A DNA stretch of 34,401 nt, taken from an uncultured Saprospiraceae bacterium. GTDB lineage: Bacteria > Bacteroidota > Bacteroidia > Chitinophagales > Saprospiraceae. The stretch covers positions 1 to 34,401 of the forward strand of contig CALJVJ010000373.1 in the NCBI GenBank assembly GCA_937974625.1. The letters are read 5' to 3'. The position numbers and the translations under genes are program-made. The notes under the pieces were generated by a model that saw nothing but the letters and a program-made list of their open reading frames with translations, made no database searches and had not been told where the DNA came from. Of this stretch, positions 20,177 through 27,553 are shown one piece after another (positions within the stretch are counted from its first letter, which is position 1; each line of letters opens with the position of its first letter).

Positions 20177-22153
20177 ATGACACTTTCTTCAAAATACGCT
20201 TTTTGCTTGAGTTTACTAATTTGTAGTTTTTTACTTTCCTGTACTTCAGAACAACCAACTACCACTACGACTTCTTCACAATCAGTCGAGACCTTCCACC
20301 AACAAATTTTAGCAACGCTACCTTTTGACGATACTAGAGATTTTGAAAGAGCAGACAAAGGTTTTATAGCTACCCGAAAAGACCCCGTGATTAAAAATCC
20401 AGACGGTAGTGTGGCGATGGATTTAAGCTGGTTTGATTTTCTAAAGAAAGATGCTCCTGCAACGGTCAATCCTAGTCTTTGGCGGCAAAGTCAATTGAAT
20501 CGAAAACATGGATTATATAAGGTGACGGAAGGGATTTATCAAGTGCGAGGTTTTGATTTGGCAAATATGACGGTCGTAGCAACGGATAATGGTTGGATTG
20601 TAATTGACCCGTTAACAACGGAGGCAGTAGCTAAAGCAGCAATGGATTTAGTAGCCGAACATTTAGGCAAAAAGCCAGTCAAAGCGGTATTGATTACACA
20701 TAGTCATGCGGACCATTTTGGTGGTATCCAAGGCATCGTGAGTGAAGCTGATGTGAAAGCAGGGGTAGAAGTGATTGCCCCTGAAGGATTTTATGAACAT
20801 TCGATTAGTGAAAATATCATTGGTGGAAATGCGATGAAACGACGGGCTATGTATATGTTTGGACACTTATTGCCAATGGACACAACAGGATTTATAGGCA
20901 ATGGATTAGGGCAAAAGCTAAGTGCGGGCATGTTAGGTATTTTGCAACCAACGATTACCATTAATCAAACGGGACAGAAAGTAACGATTGATGGTTTAGA
21001 AATGGTTTTTCAAAATACGCCAGAAGCAGAAGCACCTGCGGAATGCATGTTTTATTTCCCAAAATACAAAGCCTTTTGTCAAGCCGAAGAAATCAATCAT
21101 AATCTACATAATTTATATACCCTTCGGGGCGCACAAGTTCGAAATGGCTCAAAATGGGCGAAATACATTGATGAAACGATTCAATTATTTGGCGATAAAA
21201 CGGAGGTGTCTTTTGGAAGCCATCACTGGCCAACTTGGGGCAAAACGGATATTTTAGAATTGTGGACGAAACAAAGAGATTTATACAAATTTATTCATGA
21301 TGAAACCCTTTATTTAGCGAATAATGGCTTGACAATGAATGAGATAGCCGAGCAGATTAAATTGCCAGAAAGTTTATCAAATTTCTTTGCCAATCGGGGG
21401 TATTACGGGACTTTGAGTCACAACTCCAAAGCACAGTATCAGTTGTATTTTGGTTGGTTTGATGGAAATCCTGCGAACCTACACACTTTGCCTCCTGATG
21501 TAGCCGCATCGCATTACGTAGAATACATGGGCGGAGAAGCAGCCGTTTTAGAAAAAGTAGAAAAGGATATTGAAAAAGGAAATTATCGATGGGCAGCAAT
21601 GGTTTTAAATCATGTCATTTTTGCGGCACCTCAAAATAAAGCAGCAAGAAATCTTTTAGCAACCGTTTACCAACAATTGGCTTATAGGGCAGAATCAGGC
21701 CCTTGGCGGAATTTTTATTTGACGGGGGCACAAGAATTACAAAATGGGATTATTACCAAGCATTTGAAAGGCATCACCAACTCTGATGCTATCGTTACGA
21801 ACTTACCCTTGTCTAATTTTTATGATTATATGGCGGTTCGATTAGACCGTTCCAAATCGAATGGAAAAACGTATACTTTTAACTTGATTTTTCCAGATAT
21901 TGATGAAAAAATTTCCATTTATTTAGTCAATGATGTTTTGCACAATCGACCAGGCGTATTAGCCGAAAATCCTAATGCAACAATTACGATGAATAAAAGT
22001 GTGATGAATGATATATTGACCAAAAAGACGACTGGATTGAAGCAGGTTATGTCTGGAAATATTAAGATAGAAGGGAATAGAGGGGACTATGCTGATTTTC
22101 AGAAGCTGGTGGGTACGCCGTTTGAATTGTTGTTTAATATTGTGGAGCCGTAG
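20177..22153 (+). CDS. Alkyl/aryl-sulfatase lipoprotein, SdsA1/BDS1 type (MBL fold)
   Basis: A 658-residue protein with a lipoprotein signal (lipobox LLSC, lipidated C22), so anchored in the envelope. The metallo-beta-lactamase domain spans about 110-370: H175-S-H177-A-D179-H180 (THSHADHFGG), E289 in APAE, E304-E305 in CQAEEINH, and H349-H350 in GSHHWPTWG, matching the binuclear zinc ligands of SdsA1. Then follow the alpha-helical dimerisation region (about 380-510, including YYGTLSHN) and a C-terminal SCP2-like domain (about 530-655). SdsA1-type enzymes hydrolyse primary alkyl sulfates such as dodecyl sulfate to the alcohol, allowing growth on or resistance to the detergent. All key residues appear present. 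Confidence 0.9.
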   Translation: MTLSSKYAFCLSLLICSFLLSCTSEQPTTTTTSSQSVETFHQQILATLPFDDTRDFERADKGFIATRKDPVIKNPDGSVAMDLSWFDFLKKDAPATVNPSLWRQSQLNRKHGLYKVTEGIYQVRGFDLANMTVVATDNGWIVIDPLTTEAVAKAAMDLVAEHLGKKPVKAVLITHSHADHFGGIQGIVSEADVKAGVEVIAPEGFYEHSISENIIGGNAMKRRAMYMFGHLLPMDTTGFIGNGLGQKLSAGMLGILQPTITINQTGQKVTIDGLEMVFQNTPEAEAPAECMFYFPKYKAFCQAEEINHNLHNLYTLRGAQVRNGSKWAKYIDETIQLFGDKTEVSFGSHHWPTWGKTDILELWTKQRDLYKFIHDETLYLANNGLTMNEIAEQIKLPESLSNFFANRGYYGTLSHNSKAQYQLYFGWFDGNPANLHTLPPDVAASHYVEYMGGEAAVLEKVEKDIEKGNYRWAAMVLNHVIFAAPQNKAARNLLATVYQQLAYRAESGPWRNFYLTGAQELQNGIITKHLKGITNSDAIVTNLPLSNFYDYMAVRLDRSKSNGKTYTFNLIFPDIDEKISIYLVNDVLHNRPGVLAENPNATITMNKSVMNDILTKKTTGLKQVMSGNIKIEGNRGDYADFQKLVGTPFELLFNIVEP

Positions 22154-22161
22154 GGGAGTTT

Positions 22162-22177
22162 GCAGTAGGCAGAGTAG
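22162..22177 (+). repeat. Short intergenic repeat, matches 1568-1583
   Basis: The sequence GCAGTAGGCAGAGTAG follows the sulfatase stop by 8 bp and differs at one base from that at 1568-1583, just after the TonB receptor stop. Part of the core also occurs at 31443 (GTAGGCAG). Function unknown. Confidence 0.4.
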
Positions 22178-22202
22178 CTTCATGCTAGAAAGAAGGAAAA
22201 AT

Positions 22203-22274
22203 AAATCCGTTGTCTTTTAATTATCCGTTGTATAAAAATCTGTACAACGGATAATTGAAGGACAACGGATTTTT
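22203..22274. terminator. 30-bp hairpin built of ATCCGTTG repeats between convergent genes
   Basis: Arms 22203-22232 and 22243-22272 pair along their full length; the two non-Watson-Crick positions are U-G in plus-strand RNA, fitting read-out from the sulfatase gene. A T5 run ends at 22274. Each arm contains ATCCGTTG twice, so the octamer occurs four times, counting both strands. The stop of the asparaginase gene is 8 bp further on. It probably terminates both genes. Confidence 0.7.
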
Positions 22275-22281
22275 ATAGCTA

Positions 22282-23307
22282 TTAGTAGACCTCAAAAGCT
22301 GTCTTAATTTCTTCCAAATCCATCCCCTTCGTCAAACAAAGCATCAATAATATCCTAGCCTTATTTCCTCTAAAGTCTTTAGAAAAAATAGCTGGAAAAT
22401 CATAAGGCGAATCCCCAATAATTCGCCCATTGGGCACACCCGAAGCCATGATTACGGGAATACCACTATTAGCGGCATTTTTCAATCCTTTCCTAACACC
22501 TGCACTTGCTCGACCACCCGCAAAAGTTTGCACGACTATACCATCAACTTTTTTGCTAAAAAAATAATCCAATATCCCTGCATCAAAACCAGTAAAGTCT
22601 TGGATTAATTCGACTTTAGGTAAGCTATCTAAATGTTGAATATTAAATAGAGTTTGGGTAGTATGCGGATGCAAGACTTTTTGATAAAAAACAATTTTAT
22701 CAGGGTCTACAAAACCTAGGTAACCCAGTTCTGGAGATTGAAAAGTATGAACATTCCTATTATGATTTTTGAAAACATTTCTGGCGGCTGCAATATGTTC
22801 ATTTAAAACCACTAATACACCTTGTCCAATGGCTTTTTTATCTGTGGCGACTCTTACCGCATTTAATAAATTAGCGGGTCCATCCGCGGATATTTCATTA
22901 CTAGACCGCATAGAGCCAACGAAGATTACAGGTTTATCTGATTTTATGGTCAAATTTAGAAAGAAAGCAGTTTCTTCCATCGTGTCCGTGCCATGGGTAA
23001 TTATAATGCCTGATATAGTCGAATCTTTAGCTAATACTGCATTAATTTGCTGTGACAATTTTAACCAGTGATTCGGGGTTATTTGAGAAGACCCAATTTT
23101 GCTAAATTCTATGACTTCTACTGTAGCATAAGCTAAAATCTCTGGAACCGCTTGCACCAAAACTGGCCCATCAATCATCGGTTGTCCATTGATACTGGCA
23201 ATGGTACCGCCTGTGGTAAAGATGACGACTTTGGGTTTAGTGACTTGAGCAGACATAGAGATAAGATTTAAACAGCAAAAAAATAGGAGGCCATAAAAAT
23301 AACGCAT
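22282..23307 (-). CDS. Exported type II L-asparaginase
   Basis: A 341-residue asparaginase/glutaminase with a signal peptide (about 1-20, ending SMSA). The two active-site threonine motifs are present: TGGTIAS with T35 and THGTDTMEE with T107-D108, plus K125 in the DKPVIFVGSMR segment. GFDAGILDYFF and the terminal helical region complete the fold. It should hydrolyse L-asparagine (and perhaps glutamine) to the acid and ammonia in the periplasm. The SGTVxxG-like part at the C-terminus is present as IPVIMASGVPNGRI. Upstream of its start lies a long palindrome that may carry its promoter. Confidence 0.92.
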   Translation of the reverse strand: MRYFYGLLFFCCLNLISMSAQVTKPKVVIFTTGGTIASINGQPMIDGPVLVQAVPEILAYATVEVIEFSKIGSSQITPNHWLKLSQQINAVLAKDSTISGIIITHGTDTMEETAFFLNLTIKSDKPVIFVGSMRSSNEISADGPANLLNAVRVATDKKAIGQGVLVVLNEHIAAARNVFKNHNRNVHTFQSPELGYLGFVDPDKIVFYQKVLHPHTTQTLFNIQHLDSLPKVELIQDFTGFDAGILDYFFSKKVDGIVVQTFAGGRASAGVRKGLKNAANSGIPVIMASGVPNGRIIGDSPYDFPAIFSKDFRGNKARILLMLCLTKGMDLEEIKTAFEVY

Positions 23308-23336
23308 AATTTTTTGCTGTAAAGCTAATTAGTAAT

Positions 23337-23446
23337 GACAAAAAAACAACTTCCACATTTAGTTTTTTAATTGATTTTTTTTGTCATAGGTTTTCAACCC
23401 ATTACAAAAAAAAGCATTTAAAAAACGTGGAAGTTGTTTTTTTGTC
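23337..23446. repeat. 110-nt near-palindrome (possible MITE or regulatory hairpin)
   Basis: The outer 20 bp (23337-23356 and 23427-23446) are exact inverted repeats starting GACAAAAAAACAACTTCC. After a 5-nt bulge (ATTTA) on one side, a further 29 bp pair with four mismatches, leaving a 7-nt loop. It fills nearly all of the spacer between the asparaginase start and the end of the next minus-strand gene. It could be a miniature inverted-repeat element, a terminator for the upstream gene, or both; no ORF is inside. Confidence 0.65.
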
Positions 23447-23451
23447 GGCTC

Positions 23452-24846
23452 TTACCAAGTCCTACTTATCCCAATACTTAAACCATAACTTTTCCATTTG
23501 TCAGAAATACCTAGTTCCTTTTTCATTCGATTGTTTAAATCAAATTTAGTTTGTAAACCTAAATTTATGCGCAGGTCCTTGGTTATTTTTTTCTGTAGTT
23601 GAAGTGTAGAAATATGCTCAACTGTTCCCGCAGAACGATACCCCAAAGAAGCGACAGGAATAAATTCCCCATTTGGTAGGGTAGAAGCGTAAGTAAACCC
23701 TTTGGTATGTTGCCATAGATTAAGGGCGACTCCTGTACCAAAGGATAATTGCCAATCTCGCTTTATAGGTATTTGCATACCTATTTGAATGGGAATAGCT
23801 AAAGTCTGATACACTTGATAACGAGTACTTTCCTTAATGGAAAGTTGACTACCAATAGCGTCTCCTCTTATCTCATTCGTAATATTATTTTGCGTTTGAG
23901 TTTCTATAATTACGTCATTATAAACAATAGGGCTCTGAAGCACTTGAATTTTTTCGACTAATCGAGAACGATACCGACCGTAAGTAAGACCTGTGCTAAA
24001 AAAGAACCCATTATTAAAAGACTGAGTGGCTATAAAGTCTACCTGCTGTTGTTCTAAGAATTGCTCTCCTTCTTGTCTTAAATTTTGGTAGTCTTCCTCA
24101 TTTTGCTTAAGAACTCTTTTGGGAGAATTATAGGTATAAGCTAAACCAAGAGTCCAGTTTTTTTCATTGGCTAATGGTATAGTCTGTAAGTTGGATAAGT
24201 TGTCCAACTGTGGTATACTTACGACTCGCTCAATAGTTAATGGATGGATAAGCGATGGTAAATAATTAATATAATCCTTGCGAGATGAGGGCATTAAGGA
24301 ATATGGTATTGTTGCTCCAGTCGTTATCTTATTTTTAGAGCCATTGTTAGTCGTTAAACCTGTATTGTGCTGTAGTTTAGGTTTATAATCTTTAGCTAGT
24401 AGGAGTTGCGCATCTATTTTAGGCAGAAGTATATTTTTTTCATTAGCAAGGGTACTTTTGATTAGACTATTTTTCTGATTTTTTCGAACCGCTTTTCTAA
24501 GGATATTTGAGCTTTTAGAAAAATTAGTATGGCGGTTATTTTCTATCGTATTGACTGCTAAATTCTTTTCGTTTAAATCTTTGATTGCTATAGTCGGACT
24601 AGTATTACTATTCAAGGTAAGCGAAGAATTGGTAGCAATAGTTTGGATTATCTCTTGCTGATGTTTCCCTTTGAAAAAGTAGACGAATATTGTTACTCCT
24701 AGGATAGACAAAGCCCCCCATAGCCAAAACGGTATAGGACGTTTTTTCTCCTTTTTATGATTGAAGTCCTCCCATCCAGCGGCCACATCAAAGTCATCGC
24801 CTAGGGCTTCATTCAAATCGTTAGTATCGTTCCACGACTCGTGCAT
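23452..24846 (-). CDS. Single-pass membrane protein with barrel-like C-terminus, partner of ECF sigma factor
   Basis: A 464-residue protein of unknown family. Residues 1-36 are acidic then basic (cytosolic), about 38-59 form one hydrophobic helix (IPFWLWGALSILGVTIFVYFF), 60-230 are low-complexity and rich in Asn, Ser and Lys, and about 235-464 look like the strands of an outer-membrane-beta-barrel-type domain (GLAYTYNSP, FFSTGLTYGRYRSRL, IPIQIGMQIPIKRDWQLSFG, LRINLGLQTKFDLNN, YGLSIGISRTW). The start overlaps the sigma-factor gene by 26 bp, so the proteins are co-produced; by position it is the probable anti-sigma or sensor. It lacks a recognisable zinc anti-sigma motif (HxxxCxxC). Confidence 0.6.
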   Translation of the reverse strand: MHESWNDTNDLNEALGDDFDVAAGWEDFNHKKEKKRPIPFWLWGALSILGVTIFVYFFKGKHQQEIIQTIATNSSLTLNSNTSPTIAIKDLNEKNLAVNTIENNRHTNFSKSSNILRKAVRKNQKNSLIKSTLANEKNILLPKIDAQLLLAKDYKPKLQHNTGLTTNNGSKNKITTGATIPYSLMPSSRKDYINYLPSLIHPLTIERVVSIPQLDNLSNLQTIPLANEKNWTLGLAYTYNSPKRVLKQNEEDYQNLRQEGEQFLEQQQVDFIATQSFNNGFFFSTGLTYGRYRSRLVEKIQVLQSPIVYNDVIIETQTQNNITNEIRGDAIGSQLSIKESTRYQVYQTLAIPIQIGMQIPIKRDWQLSFGTGVALNLWQHTKGFTYASTLPNGEFIPVASLGYRSAGTVEHISTLQLQKKITKDLRINLGLQTKFDLNNRMKKELGISDKWKSYGLSIGISRTW

Positions 24847-25405
24847 ATCGATTAGCTATTTTCTTTGTTAAATTTTTTTTTAATAATTGTTTCGCTCTGG
24901 TTAACTTGGATCTAGAGCTACTTTCTTGAATACCCATTTTTGAAGCAATTGCATCATGTGACCAATTTTCAAAAACAGCTAAATTCAAGACCATCTGATA
25001 GTCTTCGGGTAAAGTTCGAATGGCTGCCAATAACTCTTGTGCGGAGATATCATATCCAATGATGTCATTGATGGCAGCGTTAGTTGATTTAGCCCATCTA
25101 TTCTGGCTATGCCTTTCGAAATCATCATAACTTAAGTTGGGTGCTTTTTTCTGTTTATCAGATAAAATAGTATTAATGGTAATGGTAGATGCCCAAGCCT
25201 TAAATGACCCTTTTTCTGCATCAAATCTTTCCAAATACAGAAATATTTTATGAAAACTTTCTTGCACATAATCCTTTGCCTGATGGTCGTCGGACGTATA
25301 TCTACGACATACCCCATATATGAACTTTGCATAGGCAAAGTATAGCTCTTTTTGAGCCAACGGGTCATTTCGTAAACATCTTTGTATGAGGTCGCTTAGT
25401 TGCAA
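24821..25405 (-). CDS. ECF-type RNA polymerase sigma factor
   Basis: A 194-residue sigma-70-family protein with region 2 (about 20-90, including AKDYVQESFHKIFLYLERFD and FKAWASTITINTI) and region 4 (about 130-185, LPEDYQMVLNLAVFENWSHDAIASKMGIQESSSRSKLTRAKQ is the span; the HTH lies at HDAIASKMG). It should direct polymerase to a small regulon that probably includes envelope genes. The start is a TTG at 25403-25405: an in-frame TAG lies six codons upstream and no ATG occurs before the conserved LIQRCLRNDP segment. The partner membrane gene overlaps its 3' end. Confidence 0.88.
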   Translation of the reverse strand: MQLSDLIQRCLRNDPLAQKELYFAYAKFIYGVCRRYTSDDHQAKDYVQESFHKIFLYLERFDAEKGSFKAWASTITINTILSDKQKKAPNLSYDDFERHSQNRWAKSTNAAINDIIGYDISAQELLAAIRTLPEDYQMVLNLAVFENWSHDAIASKMGIQESSSRSKLTRAKQLLKKNLTKKIANRYARVVERY

Positions 25406-25522
25406 GGATTCAGTTTTAAAAGACTAGAACTAAGTATCTAGTGCTCGTTTTTGAATGGATTGAATGATTTTTAACATGATGTTTTTTATTTGTTTATAGA
25501 AGTGGTAAAGGAAAATGGTACT

Positions 25523-25553
25523 AGAGCTGAGTATAATAATTGCCCTCAGCTCT
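25523..25553. terminator. Inverted repeat between lipoprotein gene end and ECF gene start
   Basis: AGAGCTGAG (25523-25531) pairs with CTCAGCTCT (25545-25553), 17 bp after the lipoprotein stop on the minus strand. No T-run follows, so termination is uncertain. Confidence 0.4.
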
Positions 25554-25570
25554 AAGCCCTTTACTCTGTT

Positions 25571-27412
25571 TTATTTATAAGCTTCTAATCGAATTTTTCC
25601 TTCAAATTCTTTAGTTTGAGTATCCCATGATTCTGGTCCTAATCTAACATTAGTTTGTTTGGTAATAAATTGCCCCATACTGCTATCAGAATTTATTTCC
25701 ATAATTATTTTCTCATCAGTTTCTTCAATTATTTCTGAGATTAGAGTGGCAAAAAGATAGGATACAGGAACATCCCAAATATTCCATTTGGGCCACACAA
25801 AGCTAAAAGGAGGACTTTGGGTTTCTCCATCAGGTGTTAAATCATAAACATAGGCGTCAATGGTATAATCGAGGCGATAACCCTCATACCCTTCGAAGGT
25901 CTCGAAGAAATCAGAAGATAAAAATTGATAATGGGTTACACCCGGCGTATCTGTATTAATAATAACCTCACAATTGGGAATGAAATAAGGAGTTTCTCCT
26001 GCTAACTCGATAGTCATACCCCCTCTAAAAGGTTCTCCACAAACATCTATAGCTACTGATTGATTACTTTCGGAAACAAATATTGGTGTACTTTTTTCTT
26101 TAGTATCGGGATTATAGCCGCGCAAAGTGATATTAGATAAACCACAGTCAGTTAGGACAAAATTGAATGCTCCATTTGCGTCTGGGGTGATGATTTCTTC
26201 AAATGTACTTTCCTCAAATCGAATCAATAAATAGGCATTATTAGCTGGTTGGTCTGGACTACCGCAAAATAGATTGCCAGAGACACTAAACACATCATTG
26301 CTAGTTACGGCTAAATTTTTAGAAAAATCAGCTTCTGGACGAGGTAGATTATTTTCTTCGTAAATGACTTTTTCACAGTTACTGCGTACATCCAATGAAT
26401 ATTGCGCAAAGAAATCACTGATATTCAATTGTCGGTCGTACGTAATGATAGGAATGGCAAAATCACCATTTTCATTACTTCTAAAACTAAATCTTGCACG
26501 ACCATACTTGATGCCTATATCCGCGTACGGGAATGAATTTCCATCTTGGGTAATACTACCTGTCATGGTATAATAATCAAAAGCAAATCCACATACCCAG
26601 TCTGTAAAATGACTTACTTCACCTACATATTTAGTACCTTCTAAATATGCTGTTCCATCTTCTACCCAAAGCCCAAGCTCTGTATCTAGATACCACATTG
26701 GAATTTCATCAGGTGCTACAGATTGCAAAGATTCTGGAATATTCATTTTTAATTCAACAGCTTTATTGATGTTTAAAGGCTGTCCCGAATCACTATTTAA
26801 TTCGACGCGCATAAAAGTGAATGGATGTAGCAACTTGGCCGTATTATTCACTTTGGTTTGCATAATACCAGGATGTGTTTTATTAAAATATTCACTAGTA
26901 GGGTCAAAGGAGTTGCCTGTGATAGCTACTGTGCCTGTATAAGGACTTCCATCTGAATATTGAAAAGCATCTTTTGGAAAAATAGCACTACCATTTTCTG
27001 TTTCGTAGGTAATAATTCTATCTGATTCATAATTTTGAGAAGCGGGAATCGCTTCCAGTACAATATTGACTTTGGTAATTGCATCCGCATGCAGGATAAT
27101 AGTTCCAATAGCATCAAAGTACCCGTCGTATTTCACCTTAATAGTAGCTCCATCTTTTAATAAGAAAGTTGAGATTTGGAAAAAGCCATTTTCATCGGTC
27201 AAAACGGTTTTGTCCCCAAGGAAGACTTGCGCATTTTCTAATACTATTTCTTCTTTATTTAACACTAAACCATTAACCGTAGCAAATATCTTTTCTGCGG
27301 GTGAAGGTATATTATCTATGACGGATAAGTTAACATCCGCATCTTTGGCACAATTAGAAAAAATACTAATAGTGACTATGAGTAGGAAAATTAATTTGAT
27401 TGTATTTTTCAT
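25571..27412 (-). CDS. Carboxypeptidase-regulatory-domain lipoprotein, unknown function
   Basis: A 613-residue lipoprotein (lipobox FSNC, C21). Residues about 45-115 form a carboxypeptidase-regulatory-like beta sandwich (VNGLVLNKEEIVLENAQVFL, then VLTDENGFFQI). The region about 120-275 resembles large extracellular proteins with a VGEVSHFTDWVCG-type turn, and later segments repeat regulatory-like folds (ITQDGNSFPYADIGIKYG; FSVSGNLFCGSPDQPANNAYLLI with NGAFNF). No catalytic motif was seen. It is probably an envelope binding or structural protein. It sits upstream of the ECF sigma gene (about 165 bp away, same strand) with its own spacer, so operon membership is uncertain. Confidence 0.7.
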   Translation of the reverse strand: MKNTIKLIFLLIVTISIFSNCAKDADVNLSVIDNIPSPAEKIFATVNGLVLNKEEIVLENAQVFLGDKTVLTDENGFFQISTFLLKDGATIKVKYDGYFDAIGTIILHADAITKVNIVLEAIPASQNYESDRIITYETENGSAIFPKDAFQYSDGSPYTGTVAITGNSFDPTSEYFNKTHPGIMQTKVNNTAKLLHPFTFMRVELNSDSGQPLNINKAVELKMNIPESLQSVAPDEIPMWYLDTELGLWVEDGTAYLEGTKYVGEVSHFTDWVCGFAFDYYTMTGSITQDGNSFPYADIGIKYGRARFSFRSNENGDFAIPIITYDRQLNISDFFAQYSLDVRSNCEKVIYEENNLPRPEADFSKNLAVTSNDVFSVSGNLFCGSPDQPANNAYLLIRFEESTFEEIITPDANGAFNFVLTDCGLSNITLRGYNPDTKEKSTPIFVSESNQSVAIDVCGEPFRGGMTIELAGETPYFIPNCEVIINTDTPGVTHYQFLSSDFFETFEGYEGYRLDYTIDAYVYDLTPDGETQSPPFSFVWPKWNIWDVPVSYLFATLISEIIEETDEKIIMEINSDSSMGQFITKQTNVRLGPESWDTQTKEFEGKIRLEAYK

Positions 27413-27429
27413 TTTTCATATTGAGTATT

Positions 27430-27475
27430 GACAAGATAACTTCCATATTTAAAAATGAGGAATCTATTTTTTGTC
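27430..27475. repeat. Imperfect palindrome resembling the 23.4 kb element
   Basis: It starts GACAAGATAACTTCC and ends ATTTTTTGTC. The two ends are imperfect inverted copies, and the left end resembles the outer arm at 23337 (GACAA...AACTTCCA.ATTT). It lies 18 bp upstream of the lipoprotein start. The relation may be chance in AT-rich DNA. Confidence 0.3.
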
Positions 27476-27485
27476 GTTTTTAAAA

Positions 27486-27515
27486 GAGGCAGGTACTCTG
27501 AAAAGCACCTGCCTC
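27486..27515 (-). terminator. Intrinsic terminator of the T9SS protein gene
   Basis: GAGGCAGGT (27486-27494) pairs with ACCTGCCTC (27507-27515); on the minus strand TTTT follows the stem. It lies 38 bp after the stop of the upstream minus-strand gene. Confidence 0.7.
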
Positions 27516-27553
27516 ACAGTTGAGTGATTTATGGTCTTTAAAAGGATAAAGTA

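Noticed and set aside
20005..20469. A 154-codon minus-strand frame across the non-coding RNA candidate and the sulfatase start
   Set aside because: It is antisense to the clear lipoprotein signal of the sulfatase, has low-complexity composition and no recognisable fold; the overlap with the terminator hairpin argues against coding.
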